This document shows positions 26,097-34,870 of a DNA stretch of 64,000 nucleotides, piece after piece. This DNA comes from an uncultured Prevotella sp. GTDB taxonomy: Bacteria > Bacteroidota > Bacteroidia > Bacteroidales > Bacteroidaceae. Location of the stretch: contig ONYS01000021.1 in NCBI GenBank assembly GCA_900322095.1, positions 1-64,000 on the forward strand, read 5' to 3'. A program made the position numbers and the translations under genes. Numbering within the stretch: position 1 is the stretch's first letter; each line of letters opens with the position of its first letter. The notes below the pieces were generated by a model that saw only the letters and a program-made list of their open reading frames with translations, was not told where the DNA came from and did not search any database.

Positions 26097-26292
26097 GAAA
26101 ACCTCAAACTTTTTAACACAAAAGAGACTGCTTTCATACCGACTATTTAGAAAAAGGCCATACTTCTCATTATCACCCACAGAATACGTTTCCTACAACG
26201 AACTTTGATTAGAGCAAAAGGTCACAGGGGATTAGTAGGAAACACGGTCTTACTGTCTTCAGGAAGAGTTTACGAACAAATGAAAAATTCAA

Positions 26293-26325
26293 AAACGGAC
26301 AGTTCTGGATCAGAACTGTCCGTTT
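26293..26325 (-). terminator. Terminator after thrS
   Basis: AAACGGACAGTTCTG pairs perfectly with CAGAACTGTCCGTTT around a 3-base loop; T-rich on the minus strand beyond. It separates thrS from the infC promoter. Confidence 0.9.
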
Positions 26326-26405
26326 ATATTTTAGGATGATTAGAGATAGGCAGTCATAGCGTATCCAATAGTGAAAACCGCCCTACTCCACTATCTTTCG
26401 AATGA

Positions 26406-28352
26406 TTAGACGGTTTTGAGCTGATCTGCCACCTCGTCGTTCACGCGCTTGGCAAATTCCTCTTTCGTCATCGTGGCCTGTTCGCCACCGCCTTGCTTAC
26501 GCATGCTCACCAATCCGTCGGCTGCTTCTTTCTCACCAACCACGAGCATGTAGGGAACACGCTTCAACTCGTTATCGCGAATCTTGCGGCCAATCTTCTC
26601 GTTGCGGTCATCGATAGTAGCACGAACGTCTACGCTGTCGAAATAAGCCTTCAACTGTTTTGCATAGTCGTTGTACTTCTCCGAGATAGGAAGGATGGTA
26701 CACTGTGTAGGAGTGAGCCACAAGGGGAAGTGACCGGCTGTATGCTCGATAAGCACAGCGGTGAAACGCTCCAGCGAACCGAAAGGTGCACGGTGAATCA
26801 TCACAGGAGTCTGCTTCGAGTTGTCCTCAGCTGTATACTCCAGTTTGAAACGTGCCGGCAGATTATAGTCTACCTGGATAGTACCCAGCTGCCAACGACG
26901 GCCAATAGCATCTTTCACCATGAAGTCGAGCTTAGGACCATAGAAAGCAGCCTCGCCGATTTCCTCGTGAGCTTTCAGGCCCTTCTCCTTACAAGCCTGG
27001 CGGATAGCATTCTCGCTGGTCTCCCAAATCTCGTCGCTACCAATGTACTTCTCCTTATCAGCGGGATCACGAAGAGAGATCTGCGCCTCATAGTCGTTGA
27101 AGCCGAAGATACCAAACACCTTCTGAATGATGTCGATAACGTTCTCAAACTCAGCTTTCACCTGATCGGGGCGCACGAAGATGTGAGCATCATCCTGAGT
27201 GAACGTACGCACGCGGGTTAGTCCGTGGAGCTCACCGCTCTTCTCATAGCGGAACACCGTACCGAACTCTGCGATACGCAAGGGCAGGTCTTTGTAAGAA
27301 CGGGGCTTGCGCGCATAAACTTCGCAGTGGTGAGGACAGTTCATAGGTTTGAGCATGTACTCCTCATCCTCCTCAGGCGTGTGAATAGGCTGGAAGGAAT
27401 CCTTGCCATAATGAGCATAGTGGCCTGATGTGACATAAAGATTCTTCGAACCGATACCCGGAGTGATCACCTCCTGATAGTTGTAAGGCTTGAGGATTCG
27501 ACGCAGCAAATCCTGCAGGCGCAGGCGCAACTGCGTGCCCTTGGGCAACCAGATAGGCAGACCCTTACCAACACGATCGGAGAACATGAAGAGTTCCATC
27601 TCCTTACCAATCTTGCGGTGGTCGCGCTTCTTTGCCTCTTCGAGCATCACGAGATACTCATCGAGCATCTTCTTCTTCGGGAAGGTGATACCGTAGATAC
27701 GCGTCATCTGCTCACGCTTGGCATCGCCACGCCAGAAGGCACCGGCAACACTCGTAATCTTGACGGCCTTGATGGCACCCGTACTCATCAAGTGCGGGCC
27801 ACGGCAAAGGTCGGTGAAGTTGCCCTGTGTGTATGTTGTGATGGTTCCGTCTTCGAGATCCTGATCGATGTGCTCGCATTTGTAAGTCTGACCATCAGCT
27901 TCGAATTCTTTCAAAGCATCGGCCTTGGAAACTTCGCGACGCACCACAGGCTCATCTTTCTTGGCGAGTTCCATCATCTTCTGCTCAATCTTCGGGAAAT
28001 CATTCTCAGAGATCACCTGACCGTTGGCAGGCATGACATCATAGAAGAAGCCGTTTTCGATGGCAGGACCGAAACCAAACTGAATACCGGGATAAAGCTC
28101 TTGAAGAGCCTCGGCCAACAGGTGGGCGGAGGTGTGCCAGAACGTGTGCTTTCCTTCTTCGTCCTCAAACTTATAGAGCGCGATAGTGGCGTCGCTGTTG
28201 ATAGGACGGTTGAGTTCCACTGTTTCGCCATTGACACCGCAAGATACAACGTTGCGAGCGAGAGCCGGCGAAATGCTCTCGGCGATTTGTAACCCAGTTA
28301 CGCCTGACTCATACTCACGGACAGACCCATCTGGAAAAGTGATTTTAACCAT
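26406..28352 (-). CDS. thrS: Threonyl-tRNA synthetase
   Basis: Class II synthetase, 648 residues. Domains in order: TGS (1-62), editing domain with [11 protein letters not shown] and the zinc/editing residues around YKCEHID, catalytic core (about 245-540) with motif 2 [16 protein letters not shown] and motif 3 [11 protein letters not shown], and the anticodon-binding domain with [11 protein letters not shown]. Complete and ordinary. It has its own promoter and terminator and precedes infC, as in many Bacteroidetes. Confidence 0.97.
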   Translation of the reverse strand: MVKITFPDGSVREYESGVTGLQIAESISPALARNVVSCGVNGETVELNRPINSDATIALYKFEDEEGKHTFWHTSAHLLAEALQELYPGIQFGFGPAIENGFFYDVMPANGQVISENDFPKIEQKMMELAKKDEPVVRREVSKADALKEFEADGQTYKCEHIDQDLEDGTITTYTQGNFTDLCRGPHLMSTGAIKAVKITSVAGAFWRGDAKREQMTRIYGITFPKKKMLDEYLVMLEEAKKRDHRKIGKEMELFMFSDRVGKGLPIWLPKGTQLRLRLQDLLRRILKPYNYQEVITPGIGSKNLYVTSGHYAHYGKDSFQPIHTPEEDEEYMLKPMNCPHHCEVYARKPRSYKDLPLRIAEFGTVFRYEKSGELHGLTRVRTFTQDDAHIFVRPDQVKAEFENVIDIIQKVFGIFGFNDYEAQISLRDPADKEKYIGSDEIWETSENAIRQACKEKGLKAHEEIGEAAFYGPKLDFMVKDAIGRRWQLGTIQVDYNLPARFKLEYTAEDNSKQTPVMIHRAPFGSLERFTAVLIEHTAGHFPLWLTPTQCTILPISEKYNDYAKQLKAYFDSVDVRATIDDRNEKIGRKIRDNELKRVPYMLVVGEKEAADGLVSMRKQGGGEQATMTKEEFAKRVNDEVADQLKTV

Positions 28353-28379
28353 AATACAAATTTAGTTTGCTTAATCGAC

Positions 28380-28388
28380 GCAAAAGTA
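28380..28388 (-). promoter_or_regulatory. Promoter (-7 box) of thrS
   Basis: Minus strand TACTTTTGC, about 28 bases before the ATG. Confidence 0.65.
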
Positions 28389-28501
28389 CTACTTTATTTT
28401 GGAATGCGGCAACAAATAAGGGGAAAATAATCTTAAGGAGACAAATATTTATGCAAAAACGTCTGCAGAAGACAATAAACTCAACCTATACCTTTATATA
28501 T

Positions 28502-28540
28502 AGAGGTTTGGCCAGCCAATGGTCGGCAAGCCAAACCTCT
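28502..28540. terminator. Hairpin downstream of the AlkZ-related operon
   Basis: AGAGGTTTGGC (28502-28512) pairs with GCCAAACCTCT (28530-28540) across a 17-base loop. No T run, so it may instead be a processing or stabilising structure. Confidence 0.45.
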
Positions 28541-28654
28541 TTATATGGCGCACCCAAAATGGATATAAATAATGTACTTCAAAAGGAAAAATTGAGCGTC
28601 TCGAGTCGGCAATACATATAACTTACAATGGAAATATGGGCAAAATGAGTCGGA

Positions 28655-28742
28655 TTTACGGGCAAATTGCAATGGAATTACGGGCAAATTGCAATGGAAT
28701 TACAGGCAAATTGCAATGGAATTACAGGCAATTTGCGACTGA
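28655..28742. repeat. Second 22-bp tandem repeat family (AT-rich)
   Basis: About four units of ATTACGGGCAAATTGCAATG+GA at 28655-28676, 28677-28698, 28699-28720 and a diverged 28721-28742. A more degenerate copy lies just upstream (28622-28654). The unit is unrelated in sequence to the CTGACAGCTG family but has the same length. The rest of the 537-bp gap (28353-28889) holds the thrS promoter and one hairpin. Confidence 0.85.
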
Positions 28743-28889
28743 AGAACAAAGAAACTGGAACGCAACGACGGTGCCCCGTAGTTGTGGAGTTAAAGAATTA
28801 TCCAGAGAATGAAGAAGAGAATAATCAGAGGACAGACAGTTCATCTGCCACAAACGACAGTGCAAGAAACTCTTAGATTAATGAATATT

Positions 28890-29696
28890 TTACCCCAGCA
28901 CCCATTTCAATTGGGAAGGAGTGGCATCAGGAAAGAGCTGAGTAAGGCGGTTGAGGAGTACAGAATAAGATTCGAGCGGCTTGCGACTACACGATATCCG
29001 ATCTTCGCCAAAGAAGTCCTCAGGCGTTGAATAGCGGGCTACTCCCCAGCCATAGCGGCGGCCCTGCTTGTCGTAGCGGTATTCGAAATCGGCAATCAAA
29101 GCCCGGCCACCCATTTGCAGCCGGGAGATGGCCGTCTCAAAACCTTCTACACGTGTAGTTTTCTTAGGTTTTGGGAGATGTGGTTGCGTCTTCTGCGCCT
29201 CACGCAATAGCGGGTTGCTCTCGCGATGTGTGTAATGGCGCCGTTCGTAGCCGCTCTGCAAGCGAAGTTCCGAAGACAATAGCGAGTGACTCTCACGCAG
29301 CGTGGCCAAGACTTTCTTCTCCTGGGCTGAGAGTTTGTATTTTGAACGGCGGTAGTTGATGAAGTCGGGAAAGAATTCCATGCTGATATACCCAGCCTTG
29401 CCATGGAAAAACTTACCATAAGCCAAGTCACCCTCAATAATGCAGCGGCCTTTCCAGTCCCACGCTCCCATCGGATCGGATTGAGCAAGCTCATCCTCAT
29501 TCTCCTCGTCGAGCGAGCCATCGCTGAACCACCAGCGAGGATCGATGTTTTCCTCGATGGAAAAACCTGGAATAGGTCCTGCGAAGAATGGCAGGAAGCC
29601 CCATTCGTTGGCCAAATGCTGCATATCGTCTGAAGATTCTATCATTCTGTTGTGCTCGGTAAAGTTCAAGATAATATTGAAAGAGGCTAGGCTCAT
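28890..29696 (-). CDS. AlkZ-related winged-helix protein
   Basis: 268 residues, no signal or membrane segment. The block WGFLPFFAGPIPGFSIEE, then WDWKGRCIIEGDLAYGKFFHG and a helical DNA-binding-like region (YKLSAQEKKVLATLRE) match what I remember as the AlkZ-related family of Bacteroidetes. AlkZ/YcaQ proteins are winged-helix DNA glycosylases that unhook interstrand crosslinks; this shorter relative lacks a catalytic motif I can point to, so activity is open. Its ATG overlaps the TPR gene stop (ATGA). An internal Met at residue 18 is an alternative start. Confidence 0.65.
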   Translation of the reverse strand: MSLASFNIILNFTEHNRMIESSDDMQHLANEWGFLPFFAGPIPGFSIEENIDPRWWFSDGSLDEENEDELAQSDPMGAWDWKGRCIIEGDLAYGKFFHGKAGYISMEFFPDFINYRRSKYKLSAQEKKVLATLRESHSLLSSELRLQSGYERRHYTHRESNPLLREAQKTQPHLPKPKKTTRVEGFETAISRLQMGGRALIADFEYRYDKQGRRYGWGVARYSTPEDFFGEDRISCSRKPLESYSVLLNRLTQLFPDATPSQLKWVLG

Positions 29697-31723
29697 TTAG
29701 TGTATCTCTTGATGACGCTGTAGGCTTCATAGAGTCCTAGTTCACCAGCCTTGCTCAAATCTGCCACTCCATTTTTCTTGTCGTTGGCCAGAATGCGGGT
29801 CACACCACGGTTATAATAGGCTTCGGCCAGATGACTATCGATTTGCAAAGCGCGGGTATAATCGTCTATGGCCTGAGCATAATCTTTCTGTTTCGCATAG
29901 AAATTGCCGCGGTCATAATAGAGATAAGCATTCTGGGCGTTCAGACTTATGGCATGGGCAAAGTCATCCTTAATCTGTGACAACTTCAACTGCGTCATAT
30001 CGCTGTTATCGAACGACTGCATGTAGAGCGACTGACACACAGCCCGCTGCCACCATGCCAGCGAAAGAGTGCTGTCTACACCTAGATAAGTGGTCATGTC
30101 GGCAGCGGCCGCATCGTAATTTTGAAGGGAAGCGTAGGCCACGCTGCGCGTCATGAGTAGCGAAAGCAACTGCTGCTGGCCTTTACCCGTGATACTATGC
30201 ACAGTGGCCGTGCCTTCTATCCTAGCCGTGAGCGTATCGACCATGGAAAAGACGCGCTGTATCTGCAAAGTGTCGAGCGACTGACGATTGCAGTTGACAT
30301 AGAGCTTATGCTCACTGCCTTTCTTGGCATTGAGCCGTTCCACATCGCGGTCGAAAGCCTGATAGTGCAGAACGCCATTGTTGTAGGCTTCAAAAGAGAG
30401 CATATACATGGGCATCATGTCGATGTCTACTTGACGGTTTTGCACACGTCCGCGATAACCGCTCTTATATTCGTGGTCCACCTCTGGCTCGTCTTCCACA
30501 ACTATTTGGTTGTACTTGTCAAGATTGATCTCACTACGTTTTCTCACTTCACGCAGTTTGGCCTTGCTCCACCGCCGCTGTATACCTACGTGCTTGTCCA
30601 TCTGGGCTTTGAACACGCGGAATTCGTCGAGTTCAGCCTTAGAAGTCATTCCAAGCCGTCGGTAACACCAGGCACGCTGTTCGAGGCCAGTCCAGAAATT
30701 AGGGAATTGGTTGATGACGGTCGTATAATCACGTATGGCTCCCTTGAGGTCGCCGATGCGGTCGAGCAGCAAGGCACGGTTGTAGATGGCCATGAAGTTG
30801 GAGGGCTCCATGCGCACCACATAGTCAAAGTCCTCCACGGCACGATTGTCATCGCCCAGCTGAACACGAATAAGGCCTCGATTGTAATGAGCCAGGAAGT
30901 TGTTGGGATCCAGTTCGAGGGCCTTATCATAGTCGTCCATCACACCGCGGAGATTATTCGTATTGATGCGACAGAGCGCACGGTTCACGTAGCTATTGAC
31001 GTCTGTAGGCTTCAGTCGCAGCACTTCGGTAAAGAAGCCGTCAGCCTCTTTCCATTGCTTCTTGCCCATTGCCATATAAGCGCGAGTTGTCCAGGCGTCA
31101 GCATTGTATGGGTCAATCTTTAAGCTTTTGTCGAGCCACTGTGCAGCCTGAGTTGTGTCTTTCTTTTGCAGATAGATTTCGGCTTTCAGAGAATAAGCTC
31201 CGGCAGTGTTGTTCCATCGCTTGATAATGCTGTCCGAAAGAGCCAGGGCATTGTCATAATCCTTGAGTTGATAGTAGCAAAGGGCACTGTTGTACCAAAA
31301 GCCCTGCGCCGAGGGGTCCAGCTTGATGGCTCTCTTGTAGTCATCAATTGCCCCCTGAAAGTTCTTCTGCCTGATACGGGCAATGCCTCTTAGGTCGAAC
31401 AACTGCGAGATGTAGGGATTGAGTTCGATGGCCTTCGAGGCATCCGACTCCGCCCCGACAAAATCGTCGAGATAGAATTTGGCCACAGCCCTCAGCTGCC
31501 AGGGCTCATAGAGATAGGGGCGCAACGATATCACCCGGTTGAAATACTGTATGGAAAGCACATAGTCCTCATATTGAAGGGCTATGCGCCCAGTCTGCAT
31601 CAACTGGTTAGTATTAAATTGCGCCTTAGACGAAACAGGCATGAGGAAGATTATCAGACAAGCGAGGTTTCGTATAAGACGCAAACAGGACCATGGATTA
31701 TTGCTGGCTCCTTGTTCTCTCAT
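29693..31723 (-). CDS. Secreted TPR-repeat protein
   Basis: 676 residues from the ATG at 31723; the signal peptide (LIIFLMPVSSKAQ) ends near residue 33. At least ten tetratricopeptide repeats fill residues 40-370, seen as repeated NRALxxxGxxxxAIxDYxxAIxxxP patterns. A central charged region (RRWSKAKLREVRKRSEINL) follows, then further TPRs to the C-terminus. It is a periplasmic scaffold with no known partner. The frame extends 14 codons upstream into the def gene end, but only the shorter start gives a signal peptide. It sits 11 bp after def. Confidence 0.85.
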   Translation of the reverse strand: MREQGASNNPWSCLRLIRNLACLIIFLMPVSSKAQFNTNQLMQTGRIALQYEDYVLSIQYFNRVISLRPYLYEPWQLRAVAKFYLDDFVGAESDASKAIELNPYISQLFDLRGIARIRQKNFQGAIDDYKRAIKLDPSAQGFWYNSALCYYQLKDYDNALALSDSIIKRWNNTAGAYSLKAEIYLQKKDTTQAAQWLDKSLKIDPYNADAWTTRAYMAMGKKQWKEADGFFTEVLRLKPTDVNSYVNRALCRINTNNLRGVMDDYDKALELDPNNFLAHYNRGLIRVQLGDDNRAVEDFDYVVRMEPSNFMAIYNRALLLDRIGDLKGAIRDYTTVINQFPNFWTGLEQRAWCYRRLGMTSKAELDEFRVFKAQMDKHVGIQRRWSKAKLREVRKRSEINLDKYNQIVVEDEPEVDHEYKSGYRGRVQNRQVDIDMMPMYMLSFEAYNNGVLHYQAFDRDVERLNAKKGSEHKLYVNCNRQSLDTLQIQRVFSMVDTLTARIEGTATVHSITGKGQQQLLSLLMTRSVAYASLQNYDAAAADMTTYLGVDSTLSLAWWQRAVCQSLYMQSFDNSDMTQLKLSQIKDDFAHAISLNAQNAYLYYDRGNFYAKQKDYAQAIDDYTRALQIDSHLAEAYYNRGVTRILANDKKNGVADLSKAGELGLYEAYSVIKRYTK

Positions 31724-31734
31724 ATAATAATGTA

Positions 31735-32295
31735 TTAGTGACGAGGCTTCACGCGATAGGAGCAACGGAACTTTCCTTGCATAATAGCCTTCAGCTTATT
31801 CTTGATGAGTTGCTTGCGCAAAGGTGTGAGACGGTCGGTAAACATCACGCCGTCGAGATGGTCGAACTCGTGCTGCATAACGCGTGCCAAGTAACCCTCC
31901 ACCCATTCATCATGAGGTTGAAACTGTTCGTCTACGTATTTCACGTGAATACGTGTACCGCGCTTCACGCTCTCGTGGATACCGGGGATAGACAGGCATC
32001 CTTCTTCCATTGTCTCCTTGGGGGCTTCGTCGTCGATTTCGATGATGTGAGGATTGATGAAGGCATGATGAAAGCCCTCATACTCGGGGAACTCATCTTT
32101 CAAGACATCCAGGTCAATCACCACCACACGAATGGCTTTGCCAATCTGCGGGGCCGCAAGACCGATGCCGTCGCTCGCCTTTAAAGTCTCAAACATGTCC
32201 TCTATGAGGGTGCTCAACTCGGGATAGTCAGCTGTAATATCTTCTGCCACCTTGCGCAGCACAGGCTGACCATAAGTATAAATAGGTAATATCAA
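31735..32295 (-). CDS. def: Peptide deformylase
   Basis: Fe/Zn hydrolase that removes the formyl group from nascent N-terminal methionine. 186 residues with all three motifs: [17 protein letters not shown] (metal Cys) and QHEFDHLDG (metal His pair and catalytic Glu). It belongs to the minus-strand run SPOR lipoprotein-ruvX-def-TPR-AlkZ-related, with a 40-bp gap after ruvX. Confidence 0.96.
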   Translation of the reverse strand: MILPIYTYGQPVLRKVAEDITADYPELSTLIEDMFETLKASDGIGLAAPQIGKAIRVVVIDLDVLKDEFPEYEGFHHAFINPHIIEIDDEAPKETMEEGCLSIPGIHESVKRGTRIHVKYVDEQFQPHDEWVEGYLARVMQHEFDHLDGVMFTDRLTPLRKQLIKNKLKAIMQGKFRCSYRVKPRH

Positions 32296-32335
32296 TGTTG
32301 TCGGGAATTTATAATGTTAAACAAGTTCGCGCGTC

Positions 32336-32749
32336 CTAATGAAGGGAGCGCATGTAATCCTGAAGTATGATGGTGGCACTGATTTCATCAACCAGTCCCT
32401 TGTTCTCTCTTCGCTGTTTTTTTCCGATTCCGCTCTGAAGAATGGCTTGATGGGCCAACACCGACGTGAAGCGCTCGTCATAGAACACAATGGGAATCTC
32501 GGGATGTGTCTTCCGCCATCTGTTGACAAACTGCTCCACCCGCGCCAGATTCTCCGAAGGTTTTCCACTCAGTTGGGTAGGCTTGCCAATGACGATGCGC
32601 TCCACCTCTTCTTTCTGAATGTAAGCCGAGAGATAATCGAAGAGGTCGCAGGTAGCGACTGTCACCAATCCGTTTGCAATGATTTGCAACGGATCGGTGA
32701 CAGCCAATCCGCAACGTTTCTTACCGTAGTCTACAGATAAGATCCGCAT
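32336..32749 (-). CDS. ruvX: RuvX/YqgF family pre-16S rRNA nuclease
   Basis: RNase H-fold nuclease, 137 residues, implicated in maturation of the 16S rRNA 5' end and earlier called a putative Holliday junction resolvase. Catalytic acids are visible in ILSVDYGKKRCGLAV (Asp7), FYDERFTSVLA and GLVDEISATIIL. The start codon abuts the stop of the SPOR gene upstream, indicating one transcript. Confidence 0.93.
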   Translation of the reverse strand: MRILSVDYGKKRCGLAVTDPLQIIANGLVTVATCDLFDYLSAYIQKEEVERIVIGKPTQLSGKPSENLARVEQFVNRWRKTHPEIPIVFYDERFTSVLAHQAILQSGIGKKQRRENKGLVDEISATIILQDYMRSLH

Positions 32750-33241
32750 TTATTTCTTATAAAGCAACCATGCGTCGGGGTATTTTCCAGCGCGCAGCTG
32801 ATTACGGCTCTGCACAGCGCTGCCCTTGTCGTCAAACGTAGTAGCGACAACGCGGTACATATTATTCTGAGGGTTGAATGCCACCTGAGCATCATAACCT
32901 GCACTCTTGAGCTGACTTTGCAAACCAAGAGCGTTGGCCTTCAGAGAGAATGAGCCAACAACGACGCTGAAGGCTTTCAGTCCAGCACCACTCACCACGG
33001 TGACGTTCTCATTACGCACGGATACATTGTCGTAGTTGTCTGTAACAGTTGTCTGCGAAGCAGGTGCCGACTCCAGCGGAGTCACGACGGGAGCATCGGT
33101 CTGAGGCTCTTCCTGAGCACGCTGGCTCTCTTGTGCCTGAGCTTTCTCGTAAGCCTTCTTGTATGCACTCTCACTTGACTTGCAACCAGATAATGCGAAT
33201 ACAAGGCAAAGCCCTGCGCACAACACGAATGATTTCTTCAT
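32750..33241 (-). CDS. SPOR-domain lipoprotein
   Basis: 163 residues from the ATG at 33241. The lipobox is LSGC (about residue 20). A charged, helical linker (YKKAYEKAQAQESQRAQEE) and a Pro/Thr-rich stretch lead to a C-terminal SPOR domain (about 85-163; FSVVVGSFSLKANALGLQSQL). SPOR domains bind denuded peptidoglycan at division sites, so this is probably an outer-membrane lipoprotein reaching the septum. The upstream in-frame codons belong to the leader. Confidence 0.9.
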   Translation of the reverse strand: MKKSFVLCAGLCLVFALSGCKSSESAYKKAYEKAQAQESQRAQEEPQTDAPVVTPLESAPASQTTVTDNYDNVSVRNENVTVVSGAGLKAFSVVVGSFSLKANALGLQSQLKSAGYDAQVAFNPQNNMYRVVATTFDDKGSAVQSRNQLRAGKYPDAWLLYKK

Positions 33242-33279
33242 ATTCTTTTTTTGTTTAATATTTGCTTTTAAATTTAGAT

Positions 33280-33288
33280 GCAAACTTA
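33280..33288 (-). promoter_or_regulatory. Promoter (-7 box) of the SPOR-ruvX-def operon
   Basis: Minus strand TAAGTTTGC, 38 bases before the ATG at 33241. Confidence 0.65.
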
Positions 33289-33404
33289 CAAATAATATCA
33301 CGAAAAATGTTCTTTTTGCCGACTAAAGTTTGTTAAATGCTTTAAATACAGTTTTTTTTGAAAAAAACGCTCTTGATTTTGTTCGTTATTTTAATTGAAT
33401 TCAC

Positions 33405-33413
33405 TATATTTGC
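33405..33413 (+). promoter_or_regulatory. Promoter (-7 box) of the YtxH trio
   Basis: TATATTTGC, 34 bases before the ATG at 33448; a TTTG lies further upstream at slightly long spacing. The frame extends to 33358 through this promoter, so the upstream start is excluded. Confidence 0.65.
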
Positions 33414-33447
33414 AGACAGTACAACAAATTTAAAACAATATTTAATT

Positions 33448-33663
33448 ATGAAAGCATTAGGTTATATCGGCGCATTCTTAGGTGGCGCTATTGCCGGAGC
33501 AGCCTTAGGTTTGCTTCTGGCTCCCGAAAAAGGAGTTGAGACACGTTCAAAGATTACGGGTGCTGTTGACGATTTCTGCGAGAAGCACAACATCAAGCTC
33601 AGCCGCAAAGAGGTAAACGACCTCGTTGACGACATCAAGGAGGCTCAGAACCAAGAAGCCTAA
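33448..33663 (+). CDS. YtxH-domain small membrane protein
   Basis: 71 residues. A glycine/alanine-rich hydrophobic helix (YIGAFLGGAIAGAALGLLLA) is followed directly by PEKGVETRSKI, the YtxH signature, and a charged amphipathic tail. YtxH-type proteins are associated with general stress in Firmicutes and with the envelope in Bacteroidetes; no biochemical role is established. First gene of a three-gene unit. Confidence 0.85.
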   Translation: MKALGYIGAFLGGAIAGAALGLLLAPEKGVETRSKITGAVDDFCEKHNIKLSRKEVNDLVDDIKEAQNQEA

Positions 33664-33702
33664 AGAGGGCACTGTCAGTTAAACAAGAGACTCTTATCAT
33701 AT

Positions 33703-34050
33703 ATGTTCAGCAACGATCAGAACATAGAGACAATCAGTCAGCTCGTTCAGACACTCAAACATTACATCGGGCTTCAGCAGGAATACGTGAAGCTCGATGT
33801 AATAGAGAAGTCTGTGCGCATCCTCACGGCTCTCGTCATGGCCTTGATACTGTCAACCCTGTTTCTTATCATGGTCATCTATCTGTCGTTTGCCTTGGCC
33901 TACGCCCTTGAGCCACAGGTAGGAACCGTGGCCGCTTTTGCCATCGTTGCAGGTGTCTACTTTGTGTTGCTAGCCTTGGTAGTAATTTTCCGTCACGAGT
34001 GGATTGAGAAGCCTCTCGTGAAGTTCCTGACTGGTATATTAATGAGTTGA
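33703..34050 (+). CDS. Holin-X-like (DUF1469) membrane protein
   Basis: 115 residues with two long hydrophobic helices (about 42-72 and 78-102) after an amphipathic N-terminus (LKHYIGLQQEYVKLDVIEK). This matches the Holin-X/DUF1469 family. Despite the name, chromosomal copies beside ytxH are not linked to phage lysis. The gene is 39 bp after ytxH. Confidence 0.8.
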   Translation: MFSNDQNIETISQLVQTLKHYIGLQQEYVKLDVIEKSVRILTALVMALILSTLFLIMVIYLSFALAYALEPQVGTVAAFAIVAGVYFVLLALVVIFRHEWIEKPLVKFLTGILMS

Positions 34051-34055
34051 CAATT

Positions 34056-34316
34056 ATGCCCATAGAGATTATTTCCGGCTATAAGTCTTTAGCCGATATC
34101 CGCAACCGAAAGGAGACTCTGCTCAAAGGCATCCGTGAAGACAACGCCAAAATGAGCAAGCTCTATCATAGCTTGTTTGAAACTCCAGAGGCCTTAAAGT
34201 CCAGTTCGCTTCCATCACAACGATTGAAGAGTTTCTTCAGCCTGGGCTCAGGCATTCTCGATGGATTTCTCTTCGGATGGAAGATTTATCGCAAATTCAA
34301 GAAAACAAAGAGGTAG
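34056..34316 (+). CDS. Conserved hypothetical protein of the YtxH/holin-X unit
   Basis: 86 residues from the ATG at 34056 (a TTG at 34047 overlaps the previous gene and is less likely). Basic and mostly helical, with a short apolar stretch (GSGILDGFLFGWKIY) near the C-terminus. No domain recognised. Its tight position suggests it works with the two membrane proteins. Confidence 0.7.
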   Translation: MPIEIISGYKSLADIRNRKETLLKGIREDNAKMSKLYHSLFETPEALKSSSLPSQRLKSFFSLGSGILDGFLFGWKIYRKFKKTKR

Positions 34317-34340
34317 GACATAAGCTGCCTCTTTGTTTTT
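34303..34340 (+). terminator. Terminator of the YtxH trio
   Basis: AAACAAAGAGG overlaps the stop codon and pairs with CCTCTTTGTTT, followed by more T. Confidence 0.85.
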
Positions 34341-34441
34341 TTATTATCATTTCCGAACAGCACTACTCCAAAGCATAATCAAGCAACTTAAGAATATCAG
34401 GCGATCGCAGGTCTACACTTTGAATTCCATGATTTAATGAA

Positions 34442-34650
34442 TGCTGACAGCTGTCAGCAGTTCTGCTCTCAGCTGTCAGCAGTTCTGCTCTCAGCTGTCA
34501 GCAGTTCTGCTCTCAGCTGTCAGCAGTTCTGCTCTCAGCTGTCAGCCAATTGTCGGCAGCTCTGCTCTCAGCAGTCAGAAGCTCTGCTCTCAATTGTCAG
34601 CAGCAGCTCTGCTCTCAGTTGTGACAGATCTGCTCTCAGTTATCGACATG
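34442..34650. repeat. 22-bp tandem repeat array, locus 2 (longest)
   Basis: Starts with the palindrome TGCTGACAGCTGTCAGCA (34442-34459). Perfect 22-bp units follow, AGCTGTCAGCAGTTCTGCTC+TC, at 34449-34470, 34471-34492, 34493-34514 and 34515-34536. Progressively diverged copies continue to about 34650. It is the reverse complement of the units at 16829 and 48052. It lies in the 554-bp gap between the YtxH terminator and the vWA-like lipoprotein gene; 34651-34829 shows nothing else. Confidence 0.9.
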
Positions 34651-34829
34651 AGTAGTTGCCTTTTCGAATGGCGAGTCTGTATGAAGTTCTCCGAGAGTCG
34701 CAAGCATTCACTGTTTCATCGCTCACTTTTATGCTCGAGATAGCTTGTTACAAAGGTCATTTTAGCCTATGCTTCACCAAATTATATTAAATCATTGAGT
34801 TCAGATAGGATATTCTTAATATTTTTTTT

Positions 34830-34838
34830 TAATTTTGC
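34830..34838 (+). promoter_or_regulatory. Promoter (-7 box) of the vWA/tubulin/actin-like cluster
   Basis: TAATTTTGC, 32 bases before the ATG at 34871; no clear TTTG at the usual distance. Confidence 0.65.
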
Positions 34839-34870
34839 ACCTTGAAAAATATTAATAATTCGGATAATCG

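Noticed and set aside
33703..34050. Reading the holin-X protein as part of a prophage lysis cassette
   Set aside because: No endolysin or other phage gene is adjacent; the ytxH neighbour points to a chromosomal envelope unit.
34437..34743. Open frames translating the 22-bp repeats (Ser/Gln/Leu-rich peptides), also at 16786-17046 and 47914-48138
   Set aside because: They arise from the stop-free repeat itself, appear in whichever strand the repeat opens, and lack promoters or conserved ends.
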